From CAWJKP01 sp963843465 (GTDB lineage Bacteria > Planctomycetota > Planctomycetia > Pirellulales > Thermoguttaceae), in NCBI GenBank assembly GCA_963843465.1, contig CAWJKP010000004.1, forward strand, positions 608,488 to 672,487: a DNA stretch of 64,000 nt. Reading direction: 5' to 3'. Every line of letters begins with the position of its first letter. The first letter of the stretch is position 1. Positions 49,059 through 58,559 of the stretch are shown here, one piece after another. Below the pieces are notes generated by a model, which searched no databases, was not told the DNA's origin, and saw only the letters and a program-made list of their open reading frames with translations. A program made the position numbers and the translations under genes.

Positions 49059-50980
49059 TTACTTCTCGTGCCCTTCTTCGAGGTACGTGTACCCTTGCAG
49101 CCCCGCCTCGTAGAACCGCAGCAACCGGCCGGCTTGCTGGTCGTCGATGCGGTTCTCGCGGATCGCCTGCTCGACGGACGAGCGGAGCTGGACGATCAGC
49201 TCTTTGGCGTCGAACTCCACGTACTCCAGCACCTCGCGGACCGAGTCGCCGTTGATTACCGCCTCGACGACCACGTCGTCGTTGGTTCCCAGCACCACGT
49301 GCACCGCGTTGGTGTCGCCGAAGAGGTTGTGCAGGTCGCCGAGAATCTCCTGGTAGGCCCCCACCAGGAAAGCTCCCAGGTGGTAGGGCAGTCCGGTGAA
49401 AGAGTGTACGGGAAGCGTCCGCTTCACGTCGCGGCGGTCGATGAAACGCTCGATCTTGCCGTCGGAATCGCAGGTGATGTCGCCCAGGATCGCGTGGTGG
49501 GCAGGCCGCTCGTTGAGCCGATGGATGGGCATGATGGGGAACAACTGCTTGATGGCCCAACTGTCGGGCATCGACTGGAAGAGCGAGAAGTTGCAGAAAT
49601 AGGTCTCGCTCAACAGCGCGTCGAGCCCTTCCAACTCCTCGGGAACGTAGTCCACCTGCTGCAAGAGCTTCTGGATCTTGCGGCAGATCCCCCAGAAGAT
49701 CCGCTCGGCCAGGCTCCGCTGCTCCAGCGGCAGGTAGCCGCTGTTGAAGAGGTGGACGGTCATGTCCAGCGCCTGCTGGGCGTCGTGGTAGCTTTCCAGC
49801 AGGTTGCGCACGACGATCGACTGGTAGGTGTCCAGCAGGTCTTGCAGCGGTTTTTCGGCCTCCTCGGGCAGTTTGACGGGAATGTCGTTGTCGCTGCGGT
49901 CGGAGACGCCCAGCACGTTGAAGACCAGCACGCTATGATAGGCCACCACCGCCCGGCCGCTCTCGGAGAAGATCACCGGGTGGGCCACGTCGGCCTCGTC
50001 GCAGACGCTCATCACGTGGTAGACGACGTCGGCGGCGTACTCCTGCAGGGTGTAGTTGGCGGACGACTCGAAATTGGTCTGCGAGCCGTCGTAGTCGACG
50101 CCCAGGCCGCCGCCGACGTCCAGGTACTGGAGTCCGGCGCCGTGGCGGACCAGGTCCACGTAGATCCGCGAGGCCTCGTTCAGCGCCCCTTGATGTGGCG
50201 GATGTTGGTGATCTGGCTGCCCATGTGGAAGTGCAGCAGCTTGAAGCAGTCGGCCATACCCATCGCCTGCAGCTCGGAGAGGGCCCGCAGGACCTCGGTT
50301 ACCGAGAGGCCGAACTTCGAGCGGTGGCCGGCCGAGGCCTGCCAGCGGCCCGCCCCGGGGGCGGCCAGCTTCATGCGGATGCCGATGTTCGGCCGCACGC
50401 CGTAATGGGCGGCGTGCCGCAGGATCAGCTCCAAGTCGGTGTATTTCTCCACCACCAGGAAGATCTGCCGCCCGATCTTCTGCGCTAGGATCGCCGTCTC
50501 GACGAAACGGTCGTCCTTGAAGCCGTTGCAGACGATCGGCGTCTCGTTGCCGGCCATGGCGATCACGGCCAACAGCTCCGGCTTGCTGCCGGCCTCCAGC
50601 CCGAACTGGTGCGCCTGGCCGAACCGTACCACCTCCTCGACCACCTGCCGCTGCTGGTTGACCTTGATCGGGTAGATACACTGGTAGCGCCCGCGGTAAT
50701 GGTGGTCGTCGATGGCCTGTTGAAAGGCCGCCTGGATCTCCGCCAGGCGATACTTGAGAATGTCGCCGAAGCGGATCAGGACCGGCGGGTGGATGCCGCG
50801 GATCTGCAGCCGGTCGACAAGCTGCTTCAGGTCGATGCTCCGCGTGGGATCTTTGCGCGGGTGGACGCAGACGTGACCCTGCTGGTTGACGGAGAAGTAC
50901 CCCTTACCCCAGTTCGACACCTCGTACAGTTCCGCGGCGTCGGTCACCGTCCAGCGACGTTCCTGTTCGATCTCAAGCAT
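49059..50980 (-). CDS. speA: Biosynthetic arginine decarboxylase SpeA (one frameshift)
   Basis: SpeA makes agmatine, the first step of polyamine synthesis. It uses PLP on a fold-III barrel with Lys106 in YPIKVNQQRQVVEEVV. Other hallmarks are EAGSKPELLAVIA, KLLHFHMGSQI, LDVGGGLGVDYDGSQ and a conserved C-terminal block GAYQEILGDLHNLFGDTN. The break near 50191 lies in a run of G: one missing G restores IKGALNEASRIYVDLV. Total 641 codons, the normal size. Start ATG 50980. Confidence 0.93.
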
Positions 50981-51962
50981 CCCGCAAGGCTCTCCCTATC
51001 GCAACAAGCCAAGGAAAAACGCCCACCCCGCAACCGTATATTACTATCTCTGCGCGAGAGGTACAGGGGGTAAGCAACGCCGGAGAGGAAAATTGAGCAG
51101 AGAGCAACGGGCTCTTAGGGTGCCTGACTCGCCGGCTTCATCGCCGCGAGACTTGAAAAAGAAGGAAGAGGATCACGAAAACCCGAAAAAACGAAAACGC
51201 GCGAAGGAAGAACGGCGCGTCGAATTGCCCGCATGTCCGCGCCGTTGGCCCCATCTTCTTTTTCGGGTTTTCCCTTCTTTCGGGGTTTCGTGATCTCTAG
51301 CAGGATCGCGTGAAAAAAAGTTGACAACCGTCATTTCCATCTCACGAGGCCCCTCGCCAGGTGTTCTATTTTGATACACTTGAGCAAAAATACTGTATCA
51401 AAATGAAACAGGCGAGCTGGGGGTTATTCAGGCTGTCACCCCCAGCTCGCCTTGTCACATGGAAGCTCGCGCTTCCGCCCTTCTCAGGGGGCCTCTCCTC
51501 GTTCCGGCCTCGCCTCCGCTCCGTACTGCCTCGTTCTCAACCTCACACCCGCAAAGCACACTCGCCCTGGACATAGTCCCAGTGCGATCCTGCGAAAAAA
51601 CCTCTTCTGTTTACCGGCCCCGACGGCTCCAAGCTTCTCTTTTCTGACCCACCCTGGCGGCCCGCGGTTCGGGCCGCCAGGGTGGTTGGGGTGGCTGCTC
51701 TGCGCTTGCAGAGACGTGGCCGGGAAGGTGCAAGCGGCGTGCCAATTTCCAGGATAGGAGTTAGAAGTTAGGAGTTCGGAGTTAGAAGACAGGGCCACGG
51801 TCGGGAAGTGAATGGAGCCGTCCCTCGATGCGACACGCTTCGATTGTCGAACTGGGCGCTACTGCCGGACTGCCCAGCACCGCCCCGCGCGGCCGGGCGG
51901 CCAACCGCGGCCCCTGACGCCTTCTGACTTCTAACTCCTAACTCCTAACTTCTAACTCCTGA
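50981..51962. other. 982-base gap with several hairpins, no gene
   Basis: This is the longest non-coding stretch. It contains a family F inverted repeat (51174-51296), an AT-rich palindrome (51369-51403), a GAGCTGGGGGTTATTC..CCCCCAGCTC hairpin (51413-51449), a strong CCACCCTGGCGGC..GCCGCCAGGGTGG hairpin (51648-51684), and flanking 7-base GTTAGAA/GTTAGGA tandem words in inverted orientation (51756-51789 and 51923-51962). No known RNA family was recognised. Confidence 0.6.
51369..51403. promoter_or_regulatory. AT-rich palindrome, possible operator
   Basis: TTTTGATACA and TGTATCAAAA are perfect inverse complements separated by 15 bases. They lie about 390 bases upstream of speA. Either a regulator site or a terminator of the upstream SH3b gene; no U-tract favours one. 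Confidence 0.35.
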
Positions 51963-53323
51963 CTATCGGACCGTGGTCCCGCCGTTTTCCAGCGGGGTGA
52001 CGTGCTGGGCCATGAGGTGTTGCGTCCGGGCGTTGGTGTCGTAGCCCCGTGCGCCTGTAATGCCCACGCGACGGCCGATGTAATACTGCATGTTCACGCC
52101 CGGGGCCGGCGTCACGTAGCAGATCACGTTGTTCTGGTCGTCCACCAGGGCGTACTGCGGCGTGCCGAACTTCGCGGAGACGACCCGCGCCAGCCGGCCC
52201 GTGCCGTCGAATCCTTGGTTGGGCGAAATGGCCAGTCGGCCGGCGGCGCGGGCGGAAACCGTTTGGGCAAGCTGGCGGTTTTCCCGCTCGGTCTGCGTCT
52301 TGAGATTGTGGATCGTATCGTAGCGGAGCTTGACGTCCTCCGACTGCTCGATCCGGGCCACCAGTTGCCCGCGCGGCCCCGCTCGATGGCCGTCTCCGCC
52401 TGGTTCACCAGGTCCCTCGCCCTGAGGCCCAACTCATCGAACTTCCAGACACTCGGCTCCTCCACCAGCATCACCGCCAGCTCCGAGTTGAGTTGGTCGA
52501 GTTGGGCCTGGAACTCCTCGGGCGAGATTTCCCGCGTGGGCTGCGACGGGCTGAATTGCCGGCTGGCGTAGCCTGGCCCCGTCGCGGGGCCCGCCGCAAC
52601 GTCTTGCGCCGAGGGCTCCTGACCGCCGCCCGCTAGGCGAGGATCGGTGCTCGCCGCCAGCGGTGGATCGGCCGTCTCCTCGGCCAGGGCGGCTGCCGAG
52701 CGCCGGGCCGTTAGCCCCGGCGGCCACGCCGGCCCGGCGGAGGGTCCCGCAGCCTCGGGACGGACCGTGACCGTGGGATGGATCAAGGGGTTGTTCTCGG
52801 CGGTCGACTGACGGACGCCGTCGTGGGGAAACTCCGCATCGACGAACTTCCCCGCGATCCAGCGGAACTCGCCGGACGGCGGGGCCACCTTGTACCAGGT
52901 GCCCGCCTCCGGGCCGCTGCGGAACTCCTTGCTATCGAGGATCTCGACCACCTCGCCGCGGTGCAGCCGGACCTGGATCACGTCGCGGATGTCGCTGAAT
53001 TCGCTCCCCACCCGGGCGGCCACCTCGTTGCCGACGACCTTGGCCAGCCCGTGGCTGCTTTTTTCCAGATACCGCGCCGAGACCCAAGTGAAGCTGCCGC
53101 TGGGCGGCCGAATGGCGAACCAGCCGCCCGGGTCGTGGCGATAGACGTTGACCGCGTCGCCAATCTTCAACTTGCTCGTGGGGTAGTAGTTCTTTCCCGG
53201 CCCGCTGCGAACGTAGACTTCGCCGGAGGTGACATAGGCTTTGTACGGGAACGTCTGGTCCCCCCGGGCTGGGGAGACGAGCAGCAGACAAAGGGTCGGC
53301 AATCCGAGAAACCATCGGCACAT
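51963..53323 (-). CDS. Secreted protein with tandem SH3b domains (one frameshift)
   Basis: A signal peptide (MCRWFLGLPTLCLLLVSPARG) precedes two bacterial SH3 domains: YVRSGPGKNYYPTSKLKIGD and then RVGSEFSDIRDVIQVRLHRG, each followed by a PSGSF/PSGEF loop. A Pro/Ala-rich linker follows; the stretch GPAWPPGLTARRSAAALAE includes a half palindromic repeat. The frame breaks near 52365; restoring one base joins AIERGRA to GQLVARIEQSEDVKLRYD, and a final small beta domain (RLARVVSAKFGTPQYALVDD) follows. Total 454 codons. Probably cell-wall-associated. Confidence 0.83.
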
Positions 53324-53855
53324 TGATATGCCTCCTGGCCGAAAGGGCCGGTCGACAAGAAATGGCGAACCCGCGCCAGAAGAGTGGACCGCGACTTGTA
53401 TCCGAACTTGCCCAATGGCTCAAGGGCAGTTCAGCAAGCCCCCCAAGTAGGTCCCGTCTGCCGGACGGGACCGGGCGCGACGGCATCGGTCTGGAGGGGC
53501 ACCGTTGGGCAAGGGCGATCGAACCCGGATTATCCTCGGCCCCAACACAAGCCCGAAGCGCAAGCGAGGGAAGCACAACAACTTGCCCACGCTCCCTCGC
53601 TTGCGCGTCGGGCTAGTGCTATGCCTCGAAGCACCCGGGCCATGGATTATCCGGTCTAGGGGGAGCCGTTTGGGCGGGACCGAAACGCACCTATAGCGCA
53701 AGAAGTCCCGCCCGGCAGGCGGGACCTACGGGCGGGCGGGACCGATCGGGATAGGACCGGGGCGAGGGGAGGCCGCGGTAGATGCAGAAGAAAACGGAGA
53801 CGACTGACTGCGAGGCACTCTGCGAAGCGGCGCGGCGAGTACGCTGGGTTGGCGG
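53324..53855. repeat. Gap with hairpins, including a family A copy
   Basis: No gene. GGTCCCGTCTGCCGGACGGGACC (53453-53475), a family A palindrome AGCCCGAAGCGCAAGCGAGG with CCTCGCTTGCGCGTCGGGCT (53551-53622) and GTCCCGCCCGGCAGGCGGGAC (53706-53726) lie in a row. Confidence 0.7.
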
Positions 53856-54449
53856 TTATCTTTCGATCTCGCAATTTGGCAACGCCTGCTGGAGTCTCTT
53901 CACGCCCTCGTCTGTGACCCGCGTTACCGAGAGGTCCAACGTCTGGAGCTGCGATAGCCCCTCTAGATGTTCCAAGCCGGCATCGGTGACCTGCGTGAAG
54001 GAGAGATACAACTTCTGAAGATGCGTCAGCCCCTTCAGATGCTTCAAGCCGGCATCCGTGACCTGCGTGCCGTTGAGGTTCAAGTCCCGGAGTTGCGTCA
54101 GCTCTTCCAGACTCTCCAAGTTCGCATCGGTGACCGACGGAGAGGCAAAATTTCCGCCAACAAGCGTTGCGAAGAAATTCTCTCCCAACAGGTTCCGCAG
54201 CCACGCGGGTCCAGGCGGGCCTGTGTACGGCGCTTTGCCAGATTGCTCGACTTGATAGTCGTACCAGACGTACACGCCTGACTTCCTAAGCTCCTCCACC
54301 GCCCGCTCTTGTTGTCGAGCCCGCTTTATCTTGACGGCAACCCAGCTCATCCCGAGGCTCACCACGAGCACGAGAAGCATGAGCGACCGCAGGCTATACT
54401 GGAACCAGCGGAGTTTGCGGGCAGGCGCTTCGGGCTGGGAGCTTGCCAT
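53856..54449 (-). CDS. Leucine-rich-repeat protein with planctomycete-type N-terminal anchor
   Basis: 197 residues from ATG 54449. The N-terminus RWFQYSLRSLMLLVLVVSLG is a single membrane anchor of a type frequent in planctomycetes; Lys/Arg follow. About four LRRs (LRDLNLNGTQVTDAGLKHL, LQKLYLSFTQVTDAGLEHL and relatives, 24-residue units) make up the C-terminal half. These repeats are near-identical at DNA level, so recent expansion is likely. Function unknown, presumably protein binding. Confidence 0.82.
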   Translation of the reverse strand: MASSQPEAPARKLRWFQYSLRSLMLLVLVVSLGMSWVAVKIKRARQQERAVEELRKSGVYVWYDYQVEQSGKAPYTGPPGPAWLRNLLGENFFATLVGGNFASPSVTDANLESLEELTQLRDLNLNGTQVTDAGLKHLKGLTHLQKLYLSFTQVTDAGLEHLEGLSQLQTLDLSVTRVTDEGVKRLQQALPNCEIER

Positions 54450-54520
54450 ACCTATTACGGTCCCTGAAAGGCACACGCCGGTCAAGAGGTCCAGTCCTGA
54501 TGGGTCTTGAAAAGCAGGGA

Positions 54521-54600
54521 TAATGGTTATCCAGTTGACTCAAGTGACCGTGAAGTCCGCGTCGCTGCGCGACGAACTCGAGTCAAGTGGATGACCATTT
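54521..54600. repeat. Imperfect inverted repeat after propeller gene
   Basis: ATGGTTATCCAGTTGACTC and GAGTCAAGTGGATGACCAT (16 of 19 positions pair) surround an inner hairpin GCGTCGCTGCGCGACG. It lies in the gap following the second propeller gene. Confidence 0.6.
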
Positions 54601-54652
54601 AATAGTATCATAACATGCCGCGACGCCCATTCGCCGGTGGTCGTACAGGCCC

Positions 54653-56243
54653 TTACGGCGATTGCCGGCGGACGGCCCAGAGCCAGCCGCCGGTGGAAGC
54701 GACGTAGAGCGTGCCGTTGGCCGCCACCGGCGAGGCCATGACCCGCGCCGAGATTGATTCGATCCAGAACGCGCAGCTCCTTGCCGGTCGCCAGCACCCA
54801 GAGGCCTTTCGAGGTGGGCATGTAGACCTTTCCGTTGGCCACCAAGGTCGAGCCCCAGGTCTCGCACTTCGCATCGTGAACCCAGTAGCACTTGCCCGTC
54901 CGGGCGTCGAGGCAGTGCAGCCGGCCGCCCACGTCGGAGAGATAGACCAGGCCGTCGTGTACGGAGGCCGTGGAGAGCGTGCGGTCCAGGCCCTGGTAGG
55001 TCCAGAGGCGTCCGCGCCGGGTGATGTCGCCTTGGCCGGTGGCGTCGATACAGTGCAGGGCCCCGCGTCCGCGGCCGTGCGCCGGGTCGCGGCCGATGGC
55101 CACGTAGACGCGGTTGTCGACGAAGACCGGCGTGCCGATGATCTCGCTCATGCCGACCAGCGCCCCGTCGTGCTTGTTCAGCGTGCCCTGGACCCGCTTG
55201 TCGCCCAGGCAATACTGCGTCACCCAATCCACCTTGCCGGCCGGCTTGTACTCCGGCGGAATGCAGTCGCAGGACCAGACGGTCTTCAGCCGCACGGGCT
55301 TCTCGGGCACCGACGAGAGCGCCTCGAAGGCGTAGCAGCGGCCGTCGCCGGCGCCGAAGAAGATCAGGTTCCGGAAGCTCGCTTGGCCCGCCTGGTCCAC
55401 CTCTTCCACCCTGCCCAGGGAAGGCGAGGACCACTGCCCGTGCAGGATCTGATCCGCGATCTGCAGGCCGTCGGTGGCCACCAGGCGGCCGGTCCGCTTG
55501 TCCAGGACGATCAGGTTCGGCGCCTGCGGGGCGGGGATCTTGCGGTTCCTCTCCCGGGCCGGATCGCGGAACGTGTTGCGATCGACCCCGTTGGAGGTCG
55601 GCACGTAGAGCAGGTCGCCGTCGATCAGCGGCGAGCCGTTGGCCGCGTCGCAGGGGAAGACGCCCAGTTGGTCCCACATATCGTAACTCCAGACGACGCG
55701 GGCCTGGCCGGCCGTGGGAGAAAGCGGCTGGCCGCGGACGTCGAGCGAGACGACCTCGAAGCGGTTGGAGACGAAATAGGCCCGATCGCCGTCAATGGCC
55801 GCCGTCGAGCAGACGCCGAGCTGCTGCGGGATCTCGCTGATCCCGATGGAGAAGCCGTTGATCGTCCGCGGGACCTCCCTGGCCGGAGCCTTCCACCGCC
55901 AGAGAATCTTGCCGCTGGCCGCCTCCAAACAGGCGAAGACGCCGTCGCGGCCTTCGACGCCGCCGATGAAGACTCTTCCTCCGGCGATCGAGGGCGTGGA
56001 GTAGAGGGCGTCGCAGATCTTCACGCCCCATAGCACGTTCTTGGCGGTGGCCCGATCGATCACGGCCTCCTTGCTCCGCTTCTCGCCCGGCACGAACGAC
56101 TCGGGCAGTCCCCGCTCAAAGGATACCATGTTCTTGCCGTCCGTCCCGCACCATTGGGGCCAATCGGCGGCCGGACCGGGCCGTGCGGCGAAGATCGCTC
56201 CCAGCAGGCAAACGGCGGTTGTGGTCGCGGTTGTTTGGCGCAT
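54653..56243 (-). CDS. Secreted PQQ-type beta-propeller protein (frameshift near 3' end)
   Basis: The signal peptide TTAVCLLGAIFAARPGPA is followed by DWPQWCGTDGKNMVS, the same start as the propeller protein at 9278. Blade motifs include SGKILWRWKAPA, RLVATDGLQIAD, GRGRGALHCIDA and TGKCYWVHDAK. The present frame ends in unrelated sequence; removing one inserted base near 54765 gives VMASPVAANGTLYVASTGGW followed by LWAV and a stop at 54653, the expected final blade. About 529 residues. A paralogue of the first propeller protein. Confidence 0.85.
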
Positions 56244-56446
56244 GGTCTCTTGGAACTAGAGATCTCGCCATTGTACGCGATGCGGGCGCCCGTGCCATGC
56301 CCGCCTTCTCCGTATGCTTCTGTATGGTGGTATCGCAGCCCACCGCAGATTGCGCTCTCAGGCGCTCAAGCGTTGACCGTCAGGCGGTTCTCGGCGACGA
56401 TGGTAACTGTGGAAGTGCAGCCACCATCCGATACCAGGAGGTCTCC

Positions 56447-57850
56447 ATGAAGAGTCACGCGAATCCCCAGGACAAGAGCAGCGCCTCGACCAGCCGCAGA
56501 AGCTTCTTGGGTCGGGCCGCCGCAGCCGCCGCGGCCGTCACCGTTGTGCCCAGGCAGGTGCTGGGCGGTCCCGGCAATACGCCGCCGAGCGAAAAACTCA
56601 ACATCGCGGGGATCGGCATCGGCGGCATGGGCAAGAGCAACCTGGCCAACTGCGCCGACGAGCACATCGCGGCGCTGTGCGACCTGGACTCGGTCGTCGC
56701 TGCCGAGACCTTTGCGAAGTATCCGCAGGCCAAGCGGTACAAGGATTTCCGCGTGATGTTGGACCAGCAGAAGGACCTCGACGCGGTGATCGTGGCCACG
56801 CCCGACCACACCCATGCCGTGATCGCCCTGGCGGCCATCAGGCGGGGCAAGCACGTCTACGTCCAGAAGCCCTTGACCCATTCGGTCTGGGAAACGCGGG
56901 TGCTGACCGAGGCCGCCCGGCAGCACAAGGTCGCCAGCCAGATGGGCAACCAGGGCCATTCGACCGACAACACCCGGCTGATCTGCGAATGGATCGCGGA
57001 CGGGGCCATCGGCGCGGTCCGCGAGGTGCACGCCTGGACCAATCGGCCCGTCTGGCCGCAGGGAATCGAAGTCGAGCGGCCCAAGGAGACGCCGCCGGTT
57101 CCGCCGACGCTGGATTGGGACCTGTGGATCGGTCCGGCCCCCTATCGCCCTTATCATCCCACGTATCATCCCAACAGTTGGCGGGCGTGGTGGGACTTCG
57201 GCACCGGCTCGCTGGGCGACCTGGGCTGCCACGTGTTGGACGCGCCCTTCTGGGCCCTGAATCTGAAATATCCGGTGAGCGTGGAAGGCTGCATCTCGAC
57301 CTACTGGGAGGGCTTCTGGAAAAAGACCGAGCCCAAGAACGAAACCTACCCCCGATCGACCATCGTGCGTTACCAGTTCCCGGCGCGGGAGAAGATGCCG
57401 CCGGTGAAGCTCACCTGGTGGGACGGCGGCATGATGCCGCCCCGCCCCGAGGAGCTCGAAGAGGGCCGCCGCATGGGTGACAACGACGGCGGGGTGCTCT
57501 TCCTCGGCGAGCGGGGCAGCCTGCTGACCGGCTGCTACGGCCGCAGTCCGCGGCTGATTCCCGAATCCAAGATGCAACAGTACAAGCAGCCGGCCAAGTC
57601 GCTGGACCGCATTCCGGGAGGCGAAGGCGGACATGAGAAGGATTGGGTCCGCGCGTGCAAAGGCGGGAAACCGGCCAGCTCGAACTTCGACTACTCCGGT
57701 CCCCTGTCGGAAACCGTGCTGATGGGCAACCTGGCCGTGCGGTTCCCCAACCGCCGGCTGCTCTGGGACGGCGAGAAAATGGCGGTGACCAACGACCCCA
57801 GCGCCAACGCCTACGTCCGCCGGCAGTACCGCGAAGGCTGGACGTTGTAA
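56447..57850 (+). CDS. Exported Gfo/Idh/MocA-type oxidoreductase
   Basis: 467 residues from ATG 56447 behind CCAGGAGGTCT. The Tat signal STSRRSFLGRAAAAAAAVTV is clear. The Rossmann GIGIGGMGKSNLANC, VATPDHTHAVIALAAI, and the catalytic-lysine segment KHVYVQKPLTHSVWETRVL follow, then the C-terminal GFO_IDH_MocA domain with WWDFGTGSLGDLGCHVLD. Such secreted oxidoreductases are numerous in planctomycetes and act on sugars or cyclitols; the substrate is unknown. First gene of a three-gene set with the two following. Confidence 0.9.
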   Translation: MKSHANPQDKSSASTSRRSFLGRAAAAAAAVTVVPRQVLGGPGNTPPSEKLNIAGIGIGGMGKSNLANCADEHIAALCDLDSVVAAETFAKYPQAKRYKDFRVMLDQQKDLDAVIVATPDHTHAVIALAAIRRGKHVYVQKPLTHSVWETRVLTEAARQHKVASQMGNQGHSTDNTRLICEWIADGAIGAVREVHAWTNRPVWPQGIEVERPKETPPVPPTLDWDLWIGPAPYRPYHPTYHPNSWRAWWDFGTGSLGDLGCHVLDAPFWALNLKYPVSVEGCISTYWEGFWKKTEPKNETYPRSTIVRYQFPAREKMPPVKLTWWDGGMMPPRPEELEEGRRMGDNDGGVLFLGERGSLLTGCYGRSPRLIPESKMQQYKQPAKSLDRIPGGEGGHEKDWVRACKGGKPASSNFDYSGPLSETVLMGNLAVRFPNRRLLWDGEKMAVTNDPSANAYVRRQYREGWTL

Positions 57851-57884
57851 GACTGTTGTGAAAGGAAGACCAGGAGCAGTAGTC

Positions 57885-58559
57885 ATGGCAATCGACCCGC
57901 GCAGGCGGCAGAAGAAGCTGGAGCGGAAAAAGGCGAAGAAAATGGCGGAGCGGCGAGAGCTGGCGCGGCGCGAGGCCGGGGGACTTGCCTCACGCATCGA
58001 GCAGGGCGCTAAGGCGCCGATCTTGCACTGCTGCGTGGCGTCAACCCTTTTTGAACAAGGGATGGGCGAGGTGCTCATCAGCCGGCAGTTGTCCCATGGG
58101 AACGTGGCCTTCGTCATTTTCCTGGTCGACATGTACTGCCTGGGCGTGAAGGACGTCGTCGTCGACATCGGTCCGGAAGCACACTACCGGAAAAATGTGT
58201 ACGAGAAACTGGCTGCGAGGACCACGTTGACCCGGATGAAGCCCGAGTGCGCCCGCAAGCTGGTCGAGGGCGCGGTGCAGTATGCCCTCGACCTGGAATT
58301 GCCGCCGCACGCCGATTACCGCATCGCCCGGTGGATCTTCGGCGATATTTCCGCGGAGGCGTGCAGCGAGGAATTCACCTACGGCAAGGACGGCAAGCCC
58401 TTGTTCGTCTCCGGCCCGTACGACGATGCCGCCAAGTGCAGGCGGGTTGTTCGCCTGATGGAGAAACATTGCGGCCCCGGCGGATCACACTACATCATGC
58501 GGGTGCGGCCCGATACACCTGTGCGGATCATCAACCAGGAGACCCCTAATGAAGACTAG
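57885..58559 (+). CDS. Conserved-looking hypothetical protein
   Basis: 224 residues from ATG 57885, not recognised. The first 45 residues are strongly basic and helical (RRRQKKLERKKAKKMAERRE), followed by a compact globular domain with Cys (ILHCCVASTLFEQGMGE, DMYCLGVKDVVVDIG) and a tail PDTPVRIINQETPNED. No signal peptide. It overlaps the next gene by 11 bases, so the two are coupled. Confidence 0.75.
   Translation: MAIDPRRRQKKLERKKAKKMAERRELARREAGGLASRIEQGAKAPILHCCVASTLFEQGMGEVLISRQLSHGNVAFVIFLVDMYCLGVKDVVVDIGPEAHYRKNVYEKLAARTTLTRMKPECARKLVEGAVQYALDLELPPHADYRIARWIFGDISAEACSEEFTYGKDGKPLFVSGPYDDAAKCRRVVRLMEKHCGPGGSHYIMRVRPDTPVRIINQETPNED

Noticed and set aside
51413..51684. Structured non-coding RNA in the speA/SH3b gap
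   Set aside because: Several hairpins exist but no RNase P, SRP, tmRNA or 6S signature could be recognised, so no RNA gene is called.
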